A stretch of DNA of 64,000 nt from assembly GCA_947095585.1 (NCBI GenBank), contig OX352761.1, positions 55,846,432-55,910,431 of the forward strand, read 5' to 3'. A program made the position numbers and the translations under genes. This DNA comes from Nephrocerus scutellatus (taxonomy: Eukaryota; Arthropoda; Insecta; Diptera; Pipunculidae). Below the pieces are notes generated by a model. The model searched no databases. It saw nothing but the letters and a program-made list of their open reading frames with translations, and had not been told where the DNA came from. This document shows positions 1 through 10,679 of the stretch, piece after piece (position 1 is the first letter of the stretch; each line of letters starts with the position of its first letter).

Positions 1-165
1 TGAACTAAGAACGGTTGTAGGGATAATGACAGGACACTGCCTTCTAGGGAAACACGCGAGAAGGATGGGTGTCGAATATAATGACTTCTGCAGAAGTTGC
101 ATGGACGAGGAGGAAGATACCATAGAACATCTTCTTTGCTCATGTCCGGCACTAATGCACTAACT
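1..165 (+). pseudogene. C-terminal tail of an I/R1-type non-LTR retrotransposon (after RNase H)
   Basis: Reading the plus strand from the first base gives a peptide with the motif MTGHCLLGKHA followed by a CRSC...HLLCSCP cysteine/histidine cluster. This is the usual tail after the RNase H domain in I-, R1- and Loa-type non-LTR retrotransposons. The fragment enters from outside the window and stops being alignable near base 160, where a different element (CR1-like) begins. A second, more decayed piece of a similar tail lies at 31.2-31.8 kb. I see the motif directly; the clade is inferred from memory of the family. Confidence 0.6.
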
Positions 166-169
166 TTTT

Positions 170-606
170 CGCTTGTAATGCCTTGTAAGCGATTCTGTTG
201 CGTTTCTCCGTTGAGCTGTTGGTTTTTTAAAAGTTCCAGGTCCTTTTCTCAGTAACGTAAACACTCGTTTAAGGTCCAATCAACATAGATTTGCCTTAAA
301 ACTTTTTTCATGTAGAACCCAACACTTTAAATCCTCCTTGTTTCCGAGAGTCTCTTCGATGTGGAATCAATTGGTCGAGCACGTGTTTCCCGAATCTTAT
401 AATCTGCAGGCGTTCAAATTAGCCGTTAACAACTTCTTGAAGGATGATGGATAACGTATTCATAAGTTGTTTATTAATATATAAAAAAAAAAAAAAGTGT
501 TTAGCAGTAATTTTTACATTATTTTTATAATTTGTAATATTTTCTTGGTCAAGGTTTTTTGTAGTTTTCCCTGACCATGATTCATTGATAACAGTATTTG
601 GACTCC
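170..606 (+). pseudogene. CR1-like non-LTR retrotransposon, 3' fragment (copy 1)
   Basis: From about 225 the sequence matches the last ~75 codons of the long element at 4.3-7.8 kb, including the motifs HRFALKLFSCRTQ, SSMWNQLVE and SYNLQAFK, and ends in LKDDG-stop near 452. The 3' UTR with a short A-run follows, containing the shared phrase around 'ccctgaccatgattcattga'. Similarity to the other copies stops near 606, so this copy is truncated at both ends and non-functional. CR1-group assignment is inferred from the GVPQGS/FADD-type RT of the longest copy. Confidence 0.75.
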
Positions 607-784
607 AATAAATTTGTTTGTGATCGTTTGTGAACTTATGAAAAGATATTTGAAATAAAATAATAATAATTAAAAATAATTTTGTTTTGCGATTTTGAGT
701 CACAGTATTGATCACATTATTGTGTTACATTTTTAAATTTTGGGAACTAAGTAATTTCTCTACCGATTTGTATGTAATTCGGTA

Positions 785-910
785 TGGTCTTTTGAGGGTC
801 CTCTGGGGGGTCTTTTGATGGTCTTTTTAGGGTCACTTGATGGGCTTCTGAGGGTCATTTGAGGTTTTTTAGAGGGTCTTTTGAGGGTCTTTTAAGGTCT
901 TTTGGAGATC
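785..910 (+). repeat. Short degenerate minisatellite (gggtcttttga-like unit)
   Basis: About eight imperfect repeats of a 12-16 base unit with core 'gggtcttttga' are visible. No reading frame spans them. It lies between the copy-1 CR1 fragment and the first ~120-bp-repeat element. The remaining sequence from 607 to 784 shows nothing recognisable. Confidence 0.55.
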
Positions 911-977
911 TTTTTGCCCACAACATCAAATAAGTTTCACTCCAATTGCGCGTTAAACACACGAACTGTTTTTTATT

Positions 978-2190
978 TTTTAAATTCTCTATATTAACTT
1001 CACTTGCACGTGTGTTTGTGGGCTTGTGGGTTTGTGGATTTGTGTGTCATGGAATCTTGTGATCAATTTTTGATCCACTTCCCAAAGTCCTATTTTATTG
1101 AAATTTTGCACACATGCATATCTCCGATGACAACACTTTCTATTATTTGAGGACCCTCGGGCCACGGGGTCGGGGGGCTCCCATACAAATATTTTACAAT
1201 ATTTTTTTAAAATTTTACACAAATGTGTATCTCCGATGGAAAATACTTTTTGTAAAATTTTTGGAGAGATCGCGCCCCTGGGTCGGGGGGGCACCCATAC
1301 AAATTTTATGAAAAAAGTTCCCGATTTTCTTCAAATTTTGTACGCATGTGTATCTCCGATGGACAAAACTTTTTGTAAAATTTTTGAAGCGATCGGGCCC
1401 TGTGGTCGGGGGGCTCCCATACAACATTTTTTTTTAATTATCAATTTTTAACACACTTCCTAAAGCCCGATTTTCCTGAAATTTTGTACACATGTGTATT
1501 TCCGGTAAAAATACTTTCTTTTAAAATTTGGAAGTGATCGGGCCCGGGTTCGTGGGGCTCCCATACCAATTTAAAATAAAAATTACTCGATTTTTTTCAA
1601 ATTTTACACACATGTGTATACCCAATAAACAATACTTTTCCTAAAATTTGGTATTGATCGGGCCACGGGTTCGGCCGCAAGGTCCTTATACATTTTTCTT
1701 ATAGTGGCATCAGATACCGTCGTTCTTGTTAATGACTGTGTGCGGTGTGTGCTGCGCAGTCGGCATGGTTTTGGTGGTGGAGAGAGAGACAGAGAAATCT
1801 TAGCTCACGCACAAATGAACCCAGCAAATGAAACGAGACATACATGTTTTATGCTTACTTACTTATTTACTGAATTGTATTTTTATTTATGTCGTTTTTT
1901 TTGTTGTCGATATCAACTTACAGATAGAACAACAAGTTTTCACAATATTCTGTCATTTGGCGTTTTCATAAATTAGTTTAGAGCAGTCAAAGAGTTCTCA
2001 AGATAAATGTTCGTGTTACTTATTTGCTCAGAGTATGAGCGTGCTTTAAGTGCACAGAATAAAATGCTCTGAACATTTTCAATTTTAACATCTGATGTCA
2101 AATGTCTCTTTCGATGATCCAATATCAATTTCTGCGATTAGAGAATTTAGATGAAAAATTTTAATTTTTATGGGTTGTTTTTTTTTTGTT
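978..2190 (+). mobile_element. ~120-bp-repeat element, copy A (possibly Helitron/DINE-like)
   Basis: The left end is 'aaattctctatattaactt', followed by a GT-rich stretch. Several imperfect copies of a ~110-150-bp unit follow, with cores 'cacatgtgtatctccgatgg' and 'gatcgggccc' plus 'ggggctcccatac'. An unrelated internal segment (1690-2130) comes next. The right end contains 'tagagaattt', the inverse complement of the left motif, then 'ttttaatttttatggg' and a T-run. The same ends occur at 11.2, 15.3, 17.1 and 27.1 kb, which defines a mobile family. It encodes no protein; frames read across the repeats are artefacts. A Helitron/DINE-like nature is inferred from the subterminal inverted repeat and internal minisatellite; no CTAG end was seen. 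Confidence 0.6.
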
Positions 2191-2555
2191 GACTTGCGCG
2201 TAAGTTTGGATTTTCAAGGTTAATGCCGCGAAAACTGATTTATTTGTTGTAATTGCGAATGCAAACCGCAGCCGAAACTGGAAGTGCTTAAAGTCGTTTT
2301 TCCCAGGACTATAACAAACAAAACAAAAAAAGAATTACGCAAATCCATCGTTCGAATCGTGAGTTATGGTTGCGAGTTCATACAAAAATCCTTTGGAAAA
2401 CAGCACTTCAGTTTTTTCCGAATTTTACAATTTTCCGGGCAAGTTTTCTATTTTTTTCCGCATAAACCTTATTCGGACTATGGCGAATTTATAAAATAAA
2501 AGTTAGCCAAATCGGTCCAGTCGTTCTCAATTTTTTTTTCCACTTAGCGGTATGA
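2191..2555. other. Unassigned AT-rich interval
   Basis: No convincing gene, RNA or terminal repeat is visible. A short frame of ~70 codons here is not supported by any motif. It separates the ~120-bp-repeat element from the copia remnant. Confidence 0.5.
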
Positions 2556-2690
2556 AATATACTTTACGACCGAAGATATTAAATATTTTATGTACGGCAG
2601 ATATGCCAGCAGATTTGCTAACAAAAATCTCAAACTCTGTAAAACATTATAAGTTCATGAACACATTAGGTATTGTTAAAGTTTTGTGAT
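2556..2690 (+). pseudogene. Ty1/copia pol, C-terminal end of RNase H
   Basis: An open frame beginning MKYTLRPK contains CTADMPADLLTK and ends HYKFMNTLGIVKVL-stop. 'ADLLTK' followed by a 'FMNTLGIV'-type ending is characteristic of the last residues of copia-family polyproteins. A purine tract (gagtgggg, 2718-2725) and a TG-starting LTR follow immediately, as expected for the 3' end of such an element. Everything upstream (gag, integrase, RT) is missing, so this is a remnant. Confidence 0.65.
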
Positions 2691-2726
2691 GTGTTTGCAT
2701 ATTGAAGGGATAATTTTGAGTGGGGT

Positions 2727-2888
2727 TGTTGTAACTATCAAAATAATCCTACGTATGAGCCTCACACATGCACTGTGTAAATACAACTCTATCTATGCAT
2801 AAATACTTAAAAAAAATGATGAATGAAATAAACTTCTGTCTTGTACATTCAGCTGCGCAGTAAACTCGTCGTTTTATTTCATCGATTA
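2727..2888 (+). repeat. Probable 3' LTR of the copia remnant
   Basis: It starts TGTTGTAAC right after the purine tract and contains an AATAAA signal near 2828. The right border near 2888 is a guess because no second LTR is in the window. The following 170 bases hold nothing I can name. Confidence 0.45.
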
Positions 2889-3059
2889 TGGCAATTTTTT
2901 TTTATAAATTCGTTAAAACGAGTAAACATTTTTATGCATTTTTCGGTACGGGAACTTAACTATAAGCGTTTAACTTTTACGTGTTACGAAGTGAAACTTT
3001 TTTGACGTTGTTGGCGATATTACGATAAATTTATCCTACATTCCGAATTTCATACGAAC

Positions 3060-3295
3060 CGCTTGGGAAATGGATTAGTTCCCAAAATTCCAGACCCCAT
3101 TATCCAGATCCCAGAATTTCCATAGGAACCTTTCATCTTATAATAAATTGGATTTAATCCAACCCCACCTCGACAGAGTTAGAGCCAAAAAATGACTTTC
3201 TTATGAAAGTTCATCAGGGGGCGTGTTTAAAAGTGGGTGGGTCTAAATATTGGTATCAAATGAAAGGTGGAAATCACTTCTGCACAGCCAAACCA
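3060..3295 (-). repeat. Dispersed repeat B, minus-strand copy
   Basis: The reverse complement matches 56.86-57.36 kb: the phrases 'tttggctctaactctgtcga' and 'ttataagatgaaaggt' and the 'aaacacgccc' box are shared in the same order. No coding capacity. Three loci in this window carry the family (here, 50.5-50.76 and 56.86-57.4 kb). Confidence 0.55.
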
Positions 3296-3479
3296 TTTGC
3301 AATGGGGCCCAATTTTATCTCTATTTTATTTAAAATAATTGAAAATATTTTTTCATATTTTCATTTTAATTAAAAATTAACTTTTTTCTTTTATTTCAAA
3401 TGAACACCATTCAGTATTTACTTTTTTATATCTAAACGTGATAACTATATTGGTCAAGATCGTTAAAGAAAGCAATCTA

Positions 3480-3912
3480 CTTTCTTAAAAAGAACAAATT
3501 GCTCATTTGTGCAATCAAGAATATCAACAAAAGTGGTGTAGATTTACCAACCAAAACGGAAACAATAGCAGATTGTTCAACCGCAACCAATGGTTTCTCA
3601 CCATCACAGATTCTTTTGCACGGAACAAAGTCATCATCTCGTAACGCTACCAAAGATTCTCTAGTTCCTGGGCCTTTTCTCAGTAACATAAACACTCGTT
3701 TAAGGTGCAATCAACATAGATTTGCCTTAAAACTTTTTTCATGTAGAACCCAACACTTTAAATCCTCCTTTTTTCCTAGAGTATCTTCGATGTGGAATCA
3801 ATTGGTCGAACACGTGTTTCCAGAATCTTATAATCTGCAGGCGTTCAAATTAGCCGTTAACAAGTTCTTGAAGGATGATGGTTAAAGTATTCATAAGTTG
3901 TTTCTTAATATA

Positions 3913-3970
<58 letters not shown>

Positions 3971-4298
3971 TTTATCAGTATTTTTTAAATTATTTTTATA
4001 ATTTGTAATATTTTCTTGGTCAAGGTTTTTTGTAGTTTTCCCTGACCATGATTCATTGATAAAAGTATTTGGACTCGCGTCGTTCTAAATTCGTGTTCGT
4101 TTTTCGTATTGCTTTTCCAATGAATCAGGGAGAATTCTGAGAAAATAAATTGAAACCGGCTACAAACGTGAGGAATGTGATATATTGTAAATCACATTCT
4201 TTCGATTTTTATTTTATTTTGAATTTAATAAAGGGCTTAGCCCAACTTATTGCCGTGACGTAAGTCATTCAGGGAGTCATCCCTTGGCAATAAGTCTC

Positions 4299-4328
<30 letters not shown>
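3480..4328 (+). pseudogene. CR1-like non-LTR retrotransposon, 3' fragment (copy 2)
   Basis: An open frame at 3499-3885 ends with the same ~75 C-terminal codons as copies 1 and 3 (LFSCRTQ, SSMWNQLVE, SYNLQAFK). The 3' UTR carries an uninterrupted run of about 47 A at 3920-3967, then the conserved 'aataaagggcttagcccaac' segment, and ends in a second A-run (4303-4328). The N-terminal part of the frame (before ~3655) does not match the other copies. It is a 5'-truncated copy directly upstream of the long copy in the same orientation. Confidence 0.7.
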
Positions 4329-4329
<1 letters not shown>

Positions 4330-4610
4330 TTACGTTAAAAAGTATTTTTATTCAAGTTTTTCAATTTTTTAAAAAATTTATTTTATTTAAGTAGAATTTT
4401 TATTGACTTTCTGTCTCAGTAGCTGTGTGTGCCTTTTTCGTTTGTTAGGCTTGGTACTACGAACGAATCAGTAACGTTTTCACTGTTGAGTAGTTGGTTC
4501 GTAGAAATTCTTCTTATTATTGTTATTTTTAATATTTTTTGATTTTTTATTTTATTCTTAGCTTATTTTACGTATATTTTCATCATCTTGACAGGTTCGG
4601 TATTTGTAAA

Positions 4611-5624
4611 ATGAACTCTTATTTTGAAATTCATTTCAAAAATATTCGCGGCATTAAAAGTAATTTCAACTCGATCGTAGCACATCTTGACGCGAATAAA
4701 CCTGCGGTTCTAAGTTTATATGAAACGCAGGCCTCTTATATGAGTACCCCAAATGATTTTCATTGTCCGGGGTATTCTCGTGTCGACTGTTTGGTTCCAC
4801 ATCGTGGGGTTATTTTATTTATACGAGAAGACATCAGTTTTAGTGTACCTAATATTAATATAATTTTAATTGTAATTTCAAATCATTCGATGTTTATTTG
4901 TTCCCTTTATCGTAGTCCTAATTTGTCACCTGATGACACTAATATTGAGTTTAATTACATATCAGACACTATAGACAAGATTTACCAATCATCACCAACA
5001 TCAGAATTGGTAGTCTTGGGTGATTTTAATGTCCACAATAATTCATGGTTGACCTATTCGAATGGTAGAGATAGTTCTGGTGAAACTGCAGAACTTTTTT
5101 CAAATATTAACCTTCTCACCCAACTCCTTGATAAGAAAACTAGGTATTCCGATACTTCTGGTCAATCCCCTCACCTTTTAGATTTATTTCTAACTTCTAT
5201 GCCAATGAAATATTCAATTGATGTATCTGCTCCATTAGGACTTTCTGACCATGCTTTGGTAGTAGCCAAATTTTCATTAACACCAGCCATTATAGAGCCT
5301 ACTCATAAAAGGCTACTCTGGCACTATAAAAATGCAAACTGGGAGCACCTGAACCAATTTTATAGCTCATTTGATTGGTCAACCTGCTTTTCCAGCAATA
5401 ATGCTGATGAAGCATCTCAACTTATCACGTCTACCATTTTGCTAGGAATGAAAAATTGCATTCCTTCTTCATTTAAAAAAAACAATACTAGTAAGAATAA
5501 ATGGTTTAACGAAAATTGTAGGTCAGCAGTCGCGTGTAAAAAAGCAGCCCATTTGGTCTACGTTAATTGCACTTCTGAAGAAAACCTTGTAAAGTTTCGA
5601 ATAGCTAGAAACAGATCAATATGA
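4611..5624 (+). pseudogene. Endonuclease domain of the CR1-like element
   Basis: I start at the ATG giving MNSYFEIHFKNIRG, because the FKNIRG segment corresponds to the opening strand of apurinic-type endonucleases. Further motifs are YETQ (catalytic Glu region), VVLGDFNVHN (GDFN.H box) near residue 140 of the domain, and GLSDHALVVAKF (SDH box) near residue 210. The enzyme would nick target DNA to prime reverse transcription. The frame breaks near 5,610: it ends at a stop at 5622 and continues in another frame (5644 onward) towards the RT, so endonuclease and RT are no longer one protein. Confidence 0.7.
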
Positions 5625-5643
5625 CCTTAAGATTCGAGATAGC

Positions 5644-7430
5644 ATGCGAAAAATTTTGAATTCTGATTCAAACAGTCGAAGCTTTTGGTCGTTTGCTGCA
5701 TTGGTTAAAAGAAACTTTGCAGACAATAATTCGTCTATTCCTTCTTTATTTCTTAATGGTATTCATTATAGAACTGATATTGAGAAAGCTAATCTCTTAG
5801 CTTCTCATTTCGCTGGTGCTTCTACCCTTCCTTTAACTAACCAAAGCACTCCAATTCTCCCAAATCTAGGTCCAGGTTGTCTAAAATCTATTTTCGGAAA
5901 CGAGTTGTTTCAAAAATTCTGAAAGAACTTGACCCCAATAAAGCGACAGGCCCCGACGGTATTCCGCCAATAGTATTGAAAAGATGTCATCATACTTTGG
6001 CAAAACCGCTTAGCAAATTTTTTCATGTCTCAATGAAGACAATTTGGAAAATAGCAAATATTCAACCCGTTCCGAAAAAAGGTGATAAATCGACACCTAC
6101 GAACTACCGTCCTATTGCTTTGTTGTCGGTTCTATCGAAGGTAATGGAATCTATCGTTAATTTCAGACTAATGAACTATCTGGATTCGAATGTTCTTTTA
6201 TTCGATGTGCAGTATGGATTTTGTAAAAATTGATCTTCAGGTGAACTCATGACGAGCATGACTCATTGTTTGGAGCGAAGCATTGAAAACCTAGGTGAAT
6301 CAAGCGTTGTTTCCTTAGATATTGCTAAAGCTTTTGATAGAGTATGGCATGATTGTCTTATTAATAAGATTCGTGCGCTGAACTTACACTCCTCTCTCAA
6401 ATTTACATGGATTGAGAATTATTTATGGAACCGTAAAATAAAAGTTATATTAAATGGTATATCTTCAGATTCACATGGGATCAATGCTGGCGTGCCTCAA
6501 GGATCATCCTAGTCGCCCATGCTCTTCTTGGTATATATCAACGACCTGTTGTCTTCTGCAACCTGTGATATCCATTCATTTGCTGATGATACAACACTAT
6601 CGGCTTCCATTGAGTTTGTCAGTCAAAAAGAATGCAATTCTCGCTTGAATGGTTCGCGCGAATTAATGAATTTGACTATTCTGTCTAATATTCAAATCAT
6701 TCTTGATTAGGGCATTTCTAATAGAGTAGAATTTAAACCAAATAAATTTCAGTCTTGTCTTTTTTCTCAGAAGACAACTCAACATTAGGTTCCACCTGTT
6801 ATTAATGGTACCTCTATTGCGAGATCTGATTCACTTAAGTTGTTAGGTTTAAAAGTATCAAGTGATCTTTTCTGGAAAGAACATATTTATGAAATTTTAA
6901 AAAGAGCTAGCCAATGTTTGGGCTTCATAAGACGTTGTAACTTCTACTTTACTCCCTCTGAAGTATTAAGATTATATAAATCTTATGTTAGACCAATTTT
7001 AGAATTTAATTCATATGTGTGGTGGGGGGCTCCAAGATCGCATTTGGTTCATCTTGATGGAGTTCAAAATAGAGTTATTCGTTTGATAAACGATGTAACC
7101 ATTACTTCGTCTCTTGATACTTTGGAGCACAGACGAAATGTAGGAGCTTTATCTGTTTTCTACAAATTTTACAACGGTAAATGTGCTTTAGAAACCCGTT
7201 CTCTAGTTCCAGGTCCTTTGGTCAGCAACACAACACACTCTCGTTTAAGTTCCGATCAACATAGGTTTGCCTTAAAACTTTTTTCATGTAGAACCCAAAC
7301 CTTTAAATCCTCCTTTTTTCCGAGAGTCTCTTCGATGTGGAATCAATTGGTCGAGCCCGTGTTTCCCGAATCTTATAATCTGCAGGCCTTCAAAGCAGCC
7401 GTTTACAACTTCCTGAAGGATAAAGGATGA
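5644..7430 (+). pseudogene. Reverse transcriptase domain of the CR1-like element
   Basis: In order: fingers motif KATGPDGIPP with NYRPIALLSVLSKVME; SLDIAKAFDRVWHD carrying the first catalytic Asp; GINAGVPQGSS; HSFADDTTLSAS with the catalytic Asp pair; then KLLGLKVSSD and a C-terminal tail ending FLKDKG-stop. The frame shifts near 5,900, and stops interrupt it at about 6231, 6510, 6708 and 6786. One of these falls directly after the GVPQGSS motif. All catalytic residues survive but no single protein can be made. The family's normal role is copying element RNA at the nicked target. Confidence 0.75.
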
Positions 7431-7812
7431 AGTGCTCATAAGCTCTGTTTTATTAAATAAATTATAAAAAAAATTAGTATTATTTACATAATTTTTAAGA
7501 TTTGTAATATTTTCTTGGTCAAGGTTTTTTTTTTTTAGTTTTCCCTGACCATGATTCATTGATAAAAGTATTTGGACTCGCGTCGTTTTAAATTCGTGTT
7601 CGTTTTTCGTATTGCTTTTTCAATGATTCAGAGATAATTCTGAGAAAATAAATTGAAACCGGTTAAAACGTGAGAAACGCGATATATTGTAAATCTCATT
7701 CCTTCGATTTTTATTCTATATTTGAATTTTAATAAAGGGCTTAGCCCAACTTATTGCCGTGACGCAAGTCATTCAGGGAGTCCTCCCTTGGCAGCTGAAT
7801 AGAATAGAATAG

Positions 7813-8074
7813 ATGAGCGGATGAGCCCAGAACGATATTATTTTGGCGACCATCTAGTGCGGTTCTGACTGAAGTTTGATGAATCGCTGCTTTATAGTTA
7901 GCTGGATCTAGAGGTGTATGTGCGATAAATTGGTCTATCTCTTCGCGGAATATACGAATATCAGATCGGATATGCCTGGGTGGTGTGCAGGTAACGGTTC
8001 GGGTGATCGGGTTTGAGGCATGCCAGTAGGAATTGTTTGGCGAGAAGCTCGTTGTGCTCTTACACTTTTAGTAA
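7813..8074 (-). pseudogene. C-terminal tail of the minus-strand non-LTR element
   Basis: The minus strand encodes HNELLAKQFLLACLKPDHPN and then degraded sequence with stops. This tail belongs to the RT protein whose upstream part resumes at 8606 on the other side of the MITE. Confidence 0.5.
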
Positions 8075-8188
8075 AGGGTGTTTTTTTGGGAGGTTTGTTT
8101 TTCCGATAGATGTCGTTTTATTTTATGACAGTTGTTTTGACAGCTCAAAGTGGCATTTCTACTCAGTATTGTTTGGCAAATCATTATG

Positions 8189-8224
<36 letters not shown>

Positions 8225-8447
8225 ACATTTGTGAAAAATAGTCGTGGTAGCCATATGCCAGAAATTGTGTTTAAATGTTAGATATAACGTGTTTTTTTAA
8301 GAGGTTGCCGATTTTTTTTTTTGAATAAAACACATATAAAATTATGAAATGACCAAAATTTTTTTTTATTTGGTAGATAATTTTTTGGCATTTAACATTT
8401 AAACACAATTTCTGGCATATGGCTACCACGACTATTTTTCACAAATG

Positions 8448-8491
<44 letters not shown>

Positions 8492-8605
8492 CATAATGAT
8501 TTGCCAAACAATACTGAGTAGAAATGCCACTTTGAGCTGTCAAAACAACTGTCATAAAATAAAACGACATCTATCGGAAAAACAAACCTCCCAAAAAAAC
8601 ACCCT
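8075..8605. mobile_element. Foldback MITE, probably Tc1/mariner-derived
   Basis: The first ~220 bases ('agggtgtttttttgggaggt'...) reappear as an inverted copy in the last ~225 bases, ending 'acctcccaaaaaaacaccct'. Each arm contains a long homopolymer (A-run at 8190-8221, T-run at 8451-8490). TA lies at both borders, consistent with a TA target duplication. The short centre (8290-8375) carries 'gaataaaacaca', resembling the end of the mariner copy at 60.9 kb. No coding capacity; it would need transposase in trans. It interrupts the RT of the surrounding element. Confidence 0.75.
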
Positions 8606-9611
8606 ATATTAGGGTTTCTTGGTGGAGATGGTCCTCAGGTGACATGCGGTGGCAACCAGTGATGTTGCGTAGAGCAGCATTCTGACAGGTTTGAAGCTTC
8701 TTCCATTGTGTGTGACAGAGGCGAGGGTCCAGATGGGTGCCACACACTTAAGGACCGATCTGACAATCGCTTGATATGTGGTACGTAGGGTTTTTTTGCC
8801 CTTACCAATATCAATTTGACTCCCAGAGGTGGTGCGAGGAGTTTCGCCATGTAGTCGTTGAAGAGGGTCGGTGAGAGGACCCATCCTTGGGGTACACCTT
8901 GCTTAACTTTTCTGTATGGCGATTTATTGTTCCGGAATTCGACGTAAGATTTTCTGCAATGAAGGTAGTTGGCTAGCCATAGTTTCGTGGTGTTAGAGAG
9001 CTGTGACTCTAGGATATCTTGTAGTAAAATGCCAAGGTCAACGGTGTCGAATGCCTTAGATAGGTCCAGTGCAACAAGGACAGGCGGTCACAGGGACGCT
9101 GGCAGTTAAGGCCTTGCGAGATAAGTGTTCAGATCTCCAAAAGGGCTGTGGTTGTGCTGCGCTGCTTGCGTAAGCCGTGTTGTTGATCGGCTAACTGGAG
9201 TTTGGAATGAAGCTGTGGAAGTAGTCTAGATTCGAGTATTTTCGCTGTTGGGGACAGAAGAGAAATTGGACGCTACGAGGATACTTAGTCTGCCTGTTTA
9301 CCGGGCTTGAGTAGGAAAATAATTCTACCCACCTTCCAATGGTCAGCTATGTCTAATGTTTGAAGTGAAAGGTTGAAGATTTGTTTGAGGTAAGTGATAC
9401 CTGTTGAGCCTAGATGTTTGAGCATAATCGTTGCGATTCCATCCGGTCCAATGGCTTTGGAGGGTTTTGCACTGCGTATGGCTGATTCGACTTCGGAGGG
9501 AAGTATAATACTTGTTGTGTTGTCGTGACCAAAGCTGTGCAATTTCCTTATAGTAGCACGCTTGCTCTTCTTACAGTGCGTTGGATGTTCTATAAACTGG
9601 CGACAGAACAT
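8606..9611 (-). pseudogene. Reverse transcriptase region of the minus-strand non-LTR element
   Basis: From the right: KAIGPDGIATIMLKHL and DHWKVGRIIFLLKPGKQAD (fingers), SLLSPTAKILE, a region with stops, KQGVPQG followed by SPTLFNDYMAKLL, then PLGVKLI. Directly after GVKLI, where a 'SYADD' box is expected, the sequence jumps to unrelated residues, so the catalytic Asp pair has been deleted (near 8,815). Several frameshifts separate the blocks. The protein is dead. Confidence 0.7.
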
Positions 9612-9734
9612 AGAGGAACACTTCCTGAGCGGTCTTGTTGTGTGCTGCTGAAGAAGATGACTGTTAGGTCTCTACGTCTGGTGGTGTTGGAGAGCTCTTT
9701 GATGATGTACCCCGTCACAAGATTGAAGGTAATC

Positions 9735-10679
9735 CTACAATTTAGCTTGCCAGTATTGGTTTACTAGGCGATCAATCTCGTGATTTAGTAGGTCAATTCT
9801 AGTTTTCGCGGGGTTGATGCTGCCAATGTGGTCACGTTCGTTAGCGATCTGGACTGCTTCGGCTGGAAAATTAGGTCTTAGTATGAGGATTCTGCCGACT
9901 GGAATGAAACGGACCTCTGCTCTGACGACTATCCGGCGGAAGATCCTTTTACCTGAGATTGCGTTGGTGGGGGGTGTTAACTGTCCCAATTGTCTGTCGA
10001 CAAACCTGGTGAAACTTGGCCAGTCCGCCTTGGCGTAATTGACAAATGTGCGTTTATCCGCAGACACGAAGTCAGCGGCTTTATCTACGGTGATGATGAT
10101 CGAGATATGGTCGGAGTTTAACGCTATATCTGTTCTCCAGGATGTACAGGCTAATGGGAGGTACTCACTATGGTGATGTCTGGGGAGCTGAAGCAAGTGG
10201 CACAGATCCTGGTGGGAGTTTTTTTATTGATTGTGTCAAAATTAGACTCGTTGATTTGCTCAGCAATATGCGATCGTTCTCTAGATTAGTGTGCCGCAAT
10301 CATGGTGGTCGTTAAAATCCCCAACAATCAGGTGGTTACCATCTGTTAGTAAATGTTCTAAAGTAGGAAGGTAGCCGGATGAGCAGCAGGCAGTTGGAGG
10401 AATATAGACATTTGTGATTTCGATTAGAGTTAGAGAATAGTTTGTGTTGGGAGATGTGGGGTGGGTGCCGGTGTTGGCATGAGTCTGTAGTTGACCGAGT
10501 TGTGTCACAACCTGCATTTGACGGAAGAGGCATTGCCGTGTATGTGGCTTTGACACACTGAGCAGTGCCAGGTGGAAGCGTGATTGGTTGGCTGAACTCG
10601 TGACCTGCAGCTTTCCGCAATGACACTCCGATTCCAGTCTCTGATCTTGGCTAGACATGAGCATCGTCGAAAATGGCAT
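9735..10679 (-). pseudogene. Endonuclease region of the minus-strand non-LTR element
   Basis: The N-terminal part includes NVYIPPTACCS and HLIVGDFNDHHDCG (GDFN.H box, ~10,290). After a frame change come TRICATCFSSPDITIVS and SDHISIIITV (SDH box, ~10,110). These are the hallmarks of the apurinic-type endonuclease of non-LTR elements. The break between 10,196 and 10,281 and other shifts make it a pseudogene. Confidence 0.65.

Larger units (their letters stand above)
4329..7812 (+). mobile_element. CR1-like non-LTR retrotransposon, nearly complete second ORF (copy 3)
   Basis: This is the longest member of the family: a presumed 5' leader, an endonuclease domain, a reverse transcriptase and a 3' UTR ending in 'gaatagaatagaatag'. 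A short tandem 3' terminus instead of poly(A) is typical of CR1/L2-type elements. No separate ORF1 (gag) is recognisable upstream, so the 5' end is probably truncated. At least two frameshifts and four internal stops make it inactive. The opposite-strand element at 7.8-10.96 kb abuts its 3' end. Confidence 0.75.

Noticed and set aside
989..1451. Overlapping frames on both strands across the ~120-bp repeats.
   Set aside because: They read through repeat units in several frames and similar peptides reappear at every copy; artefacts of the repeat.
3920..3967. The 47-A tract as evidence of a processed host pseudogene.
   Set aside because: It lies inside the CR1-like 3' UTR shared with other copies, so it is element sequence with an expanded A-run.
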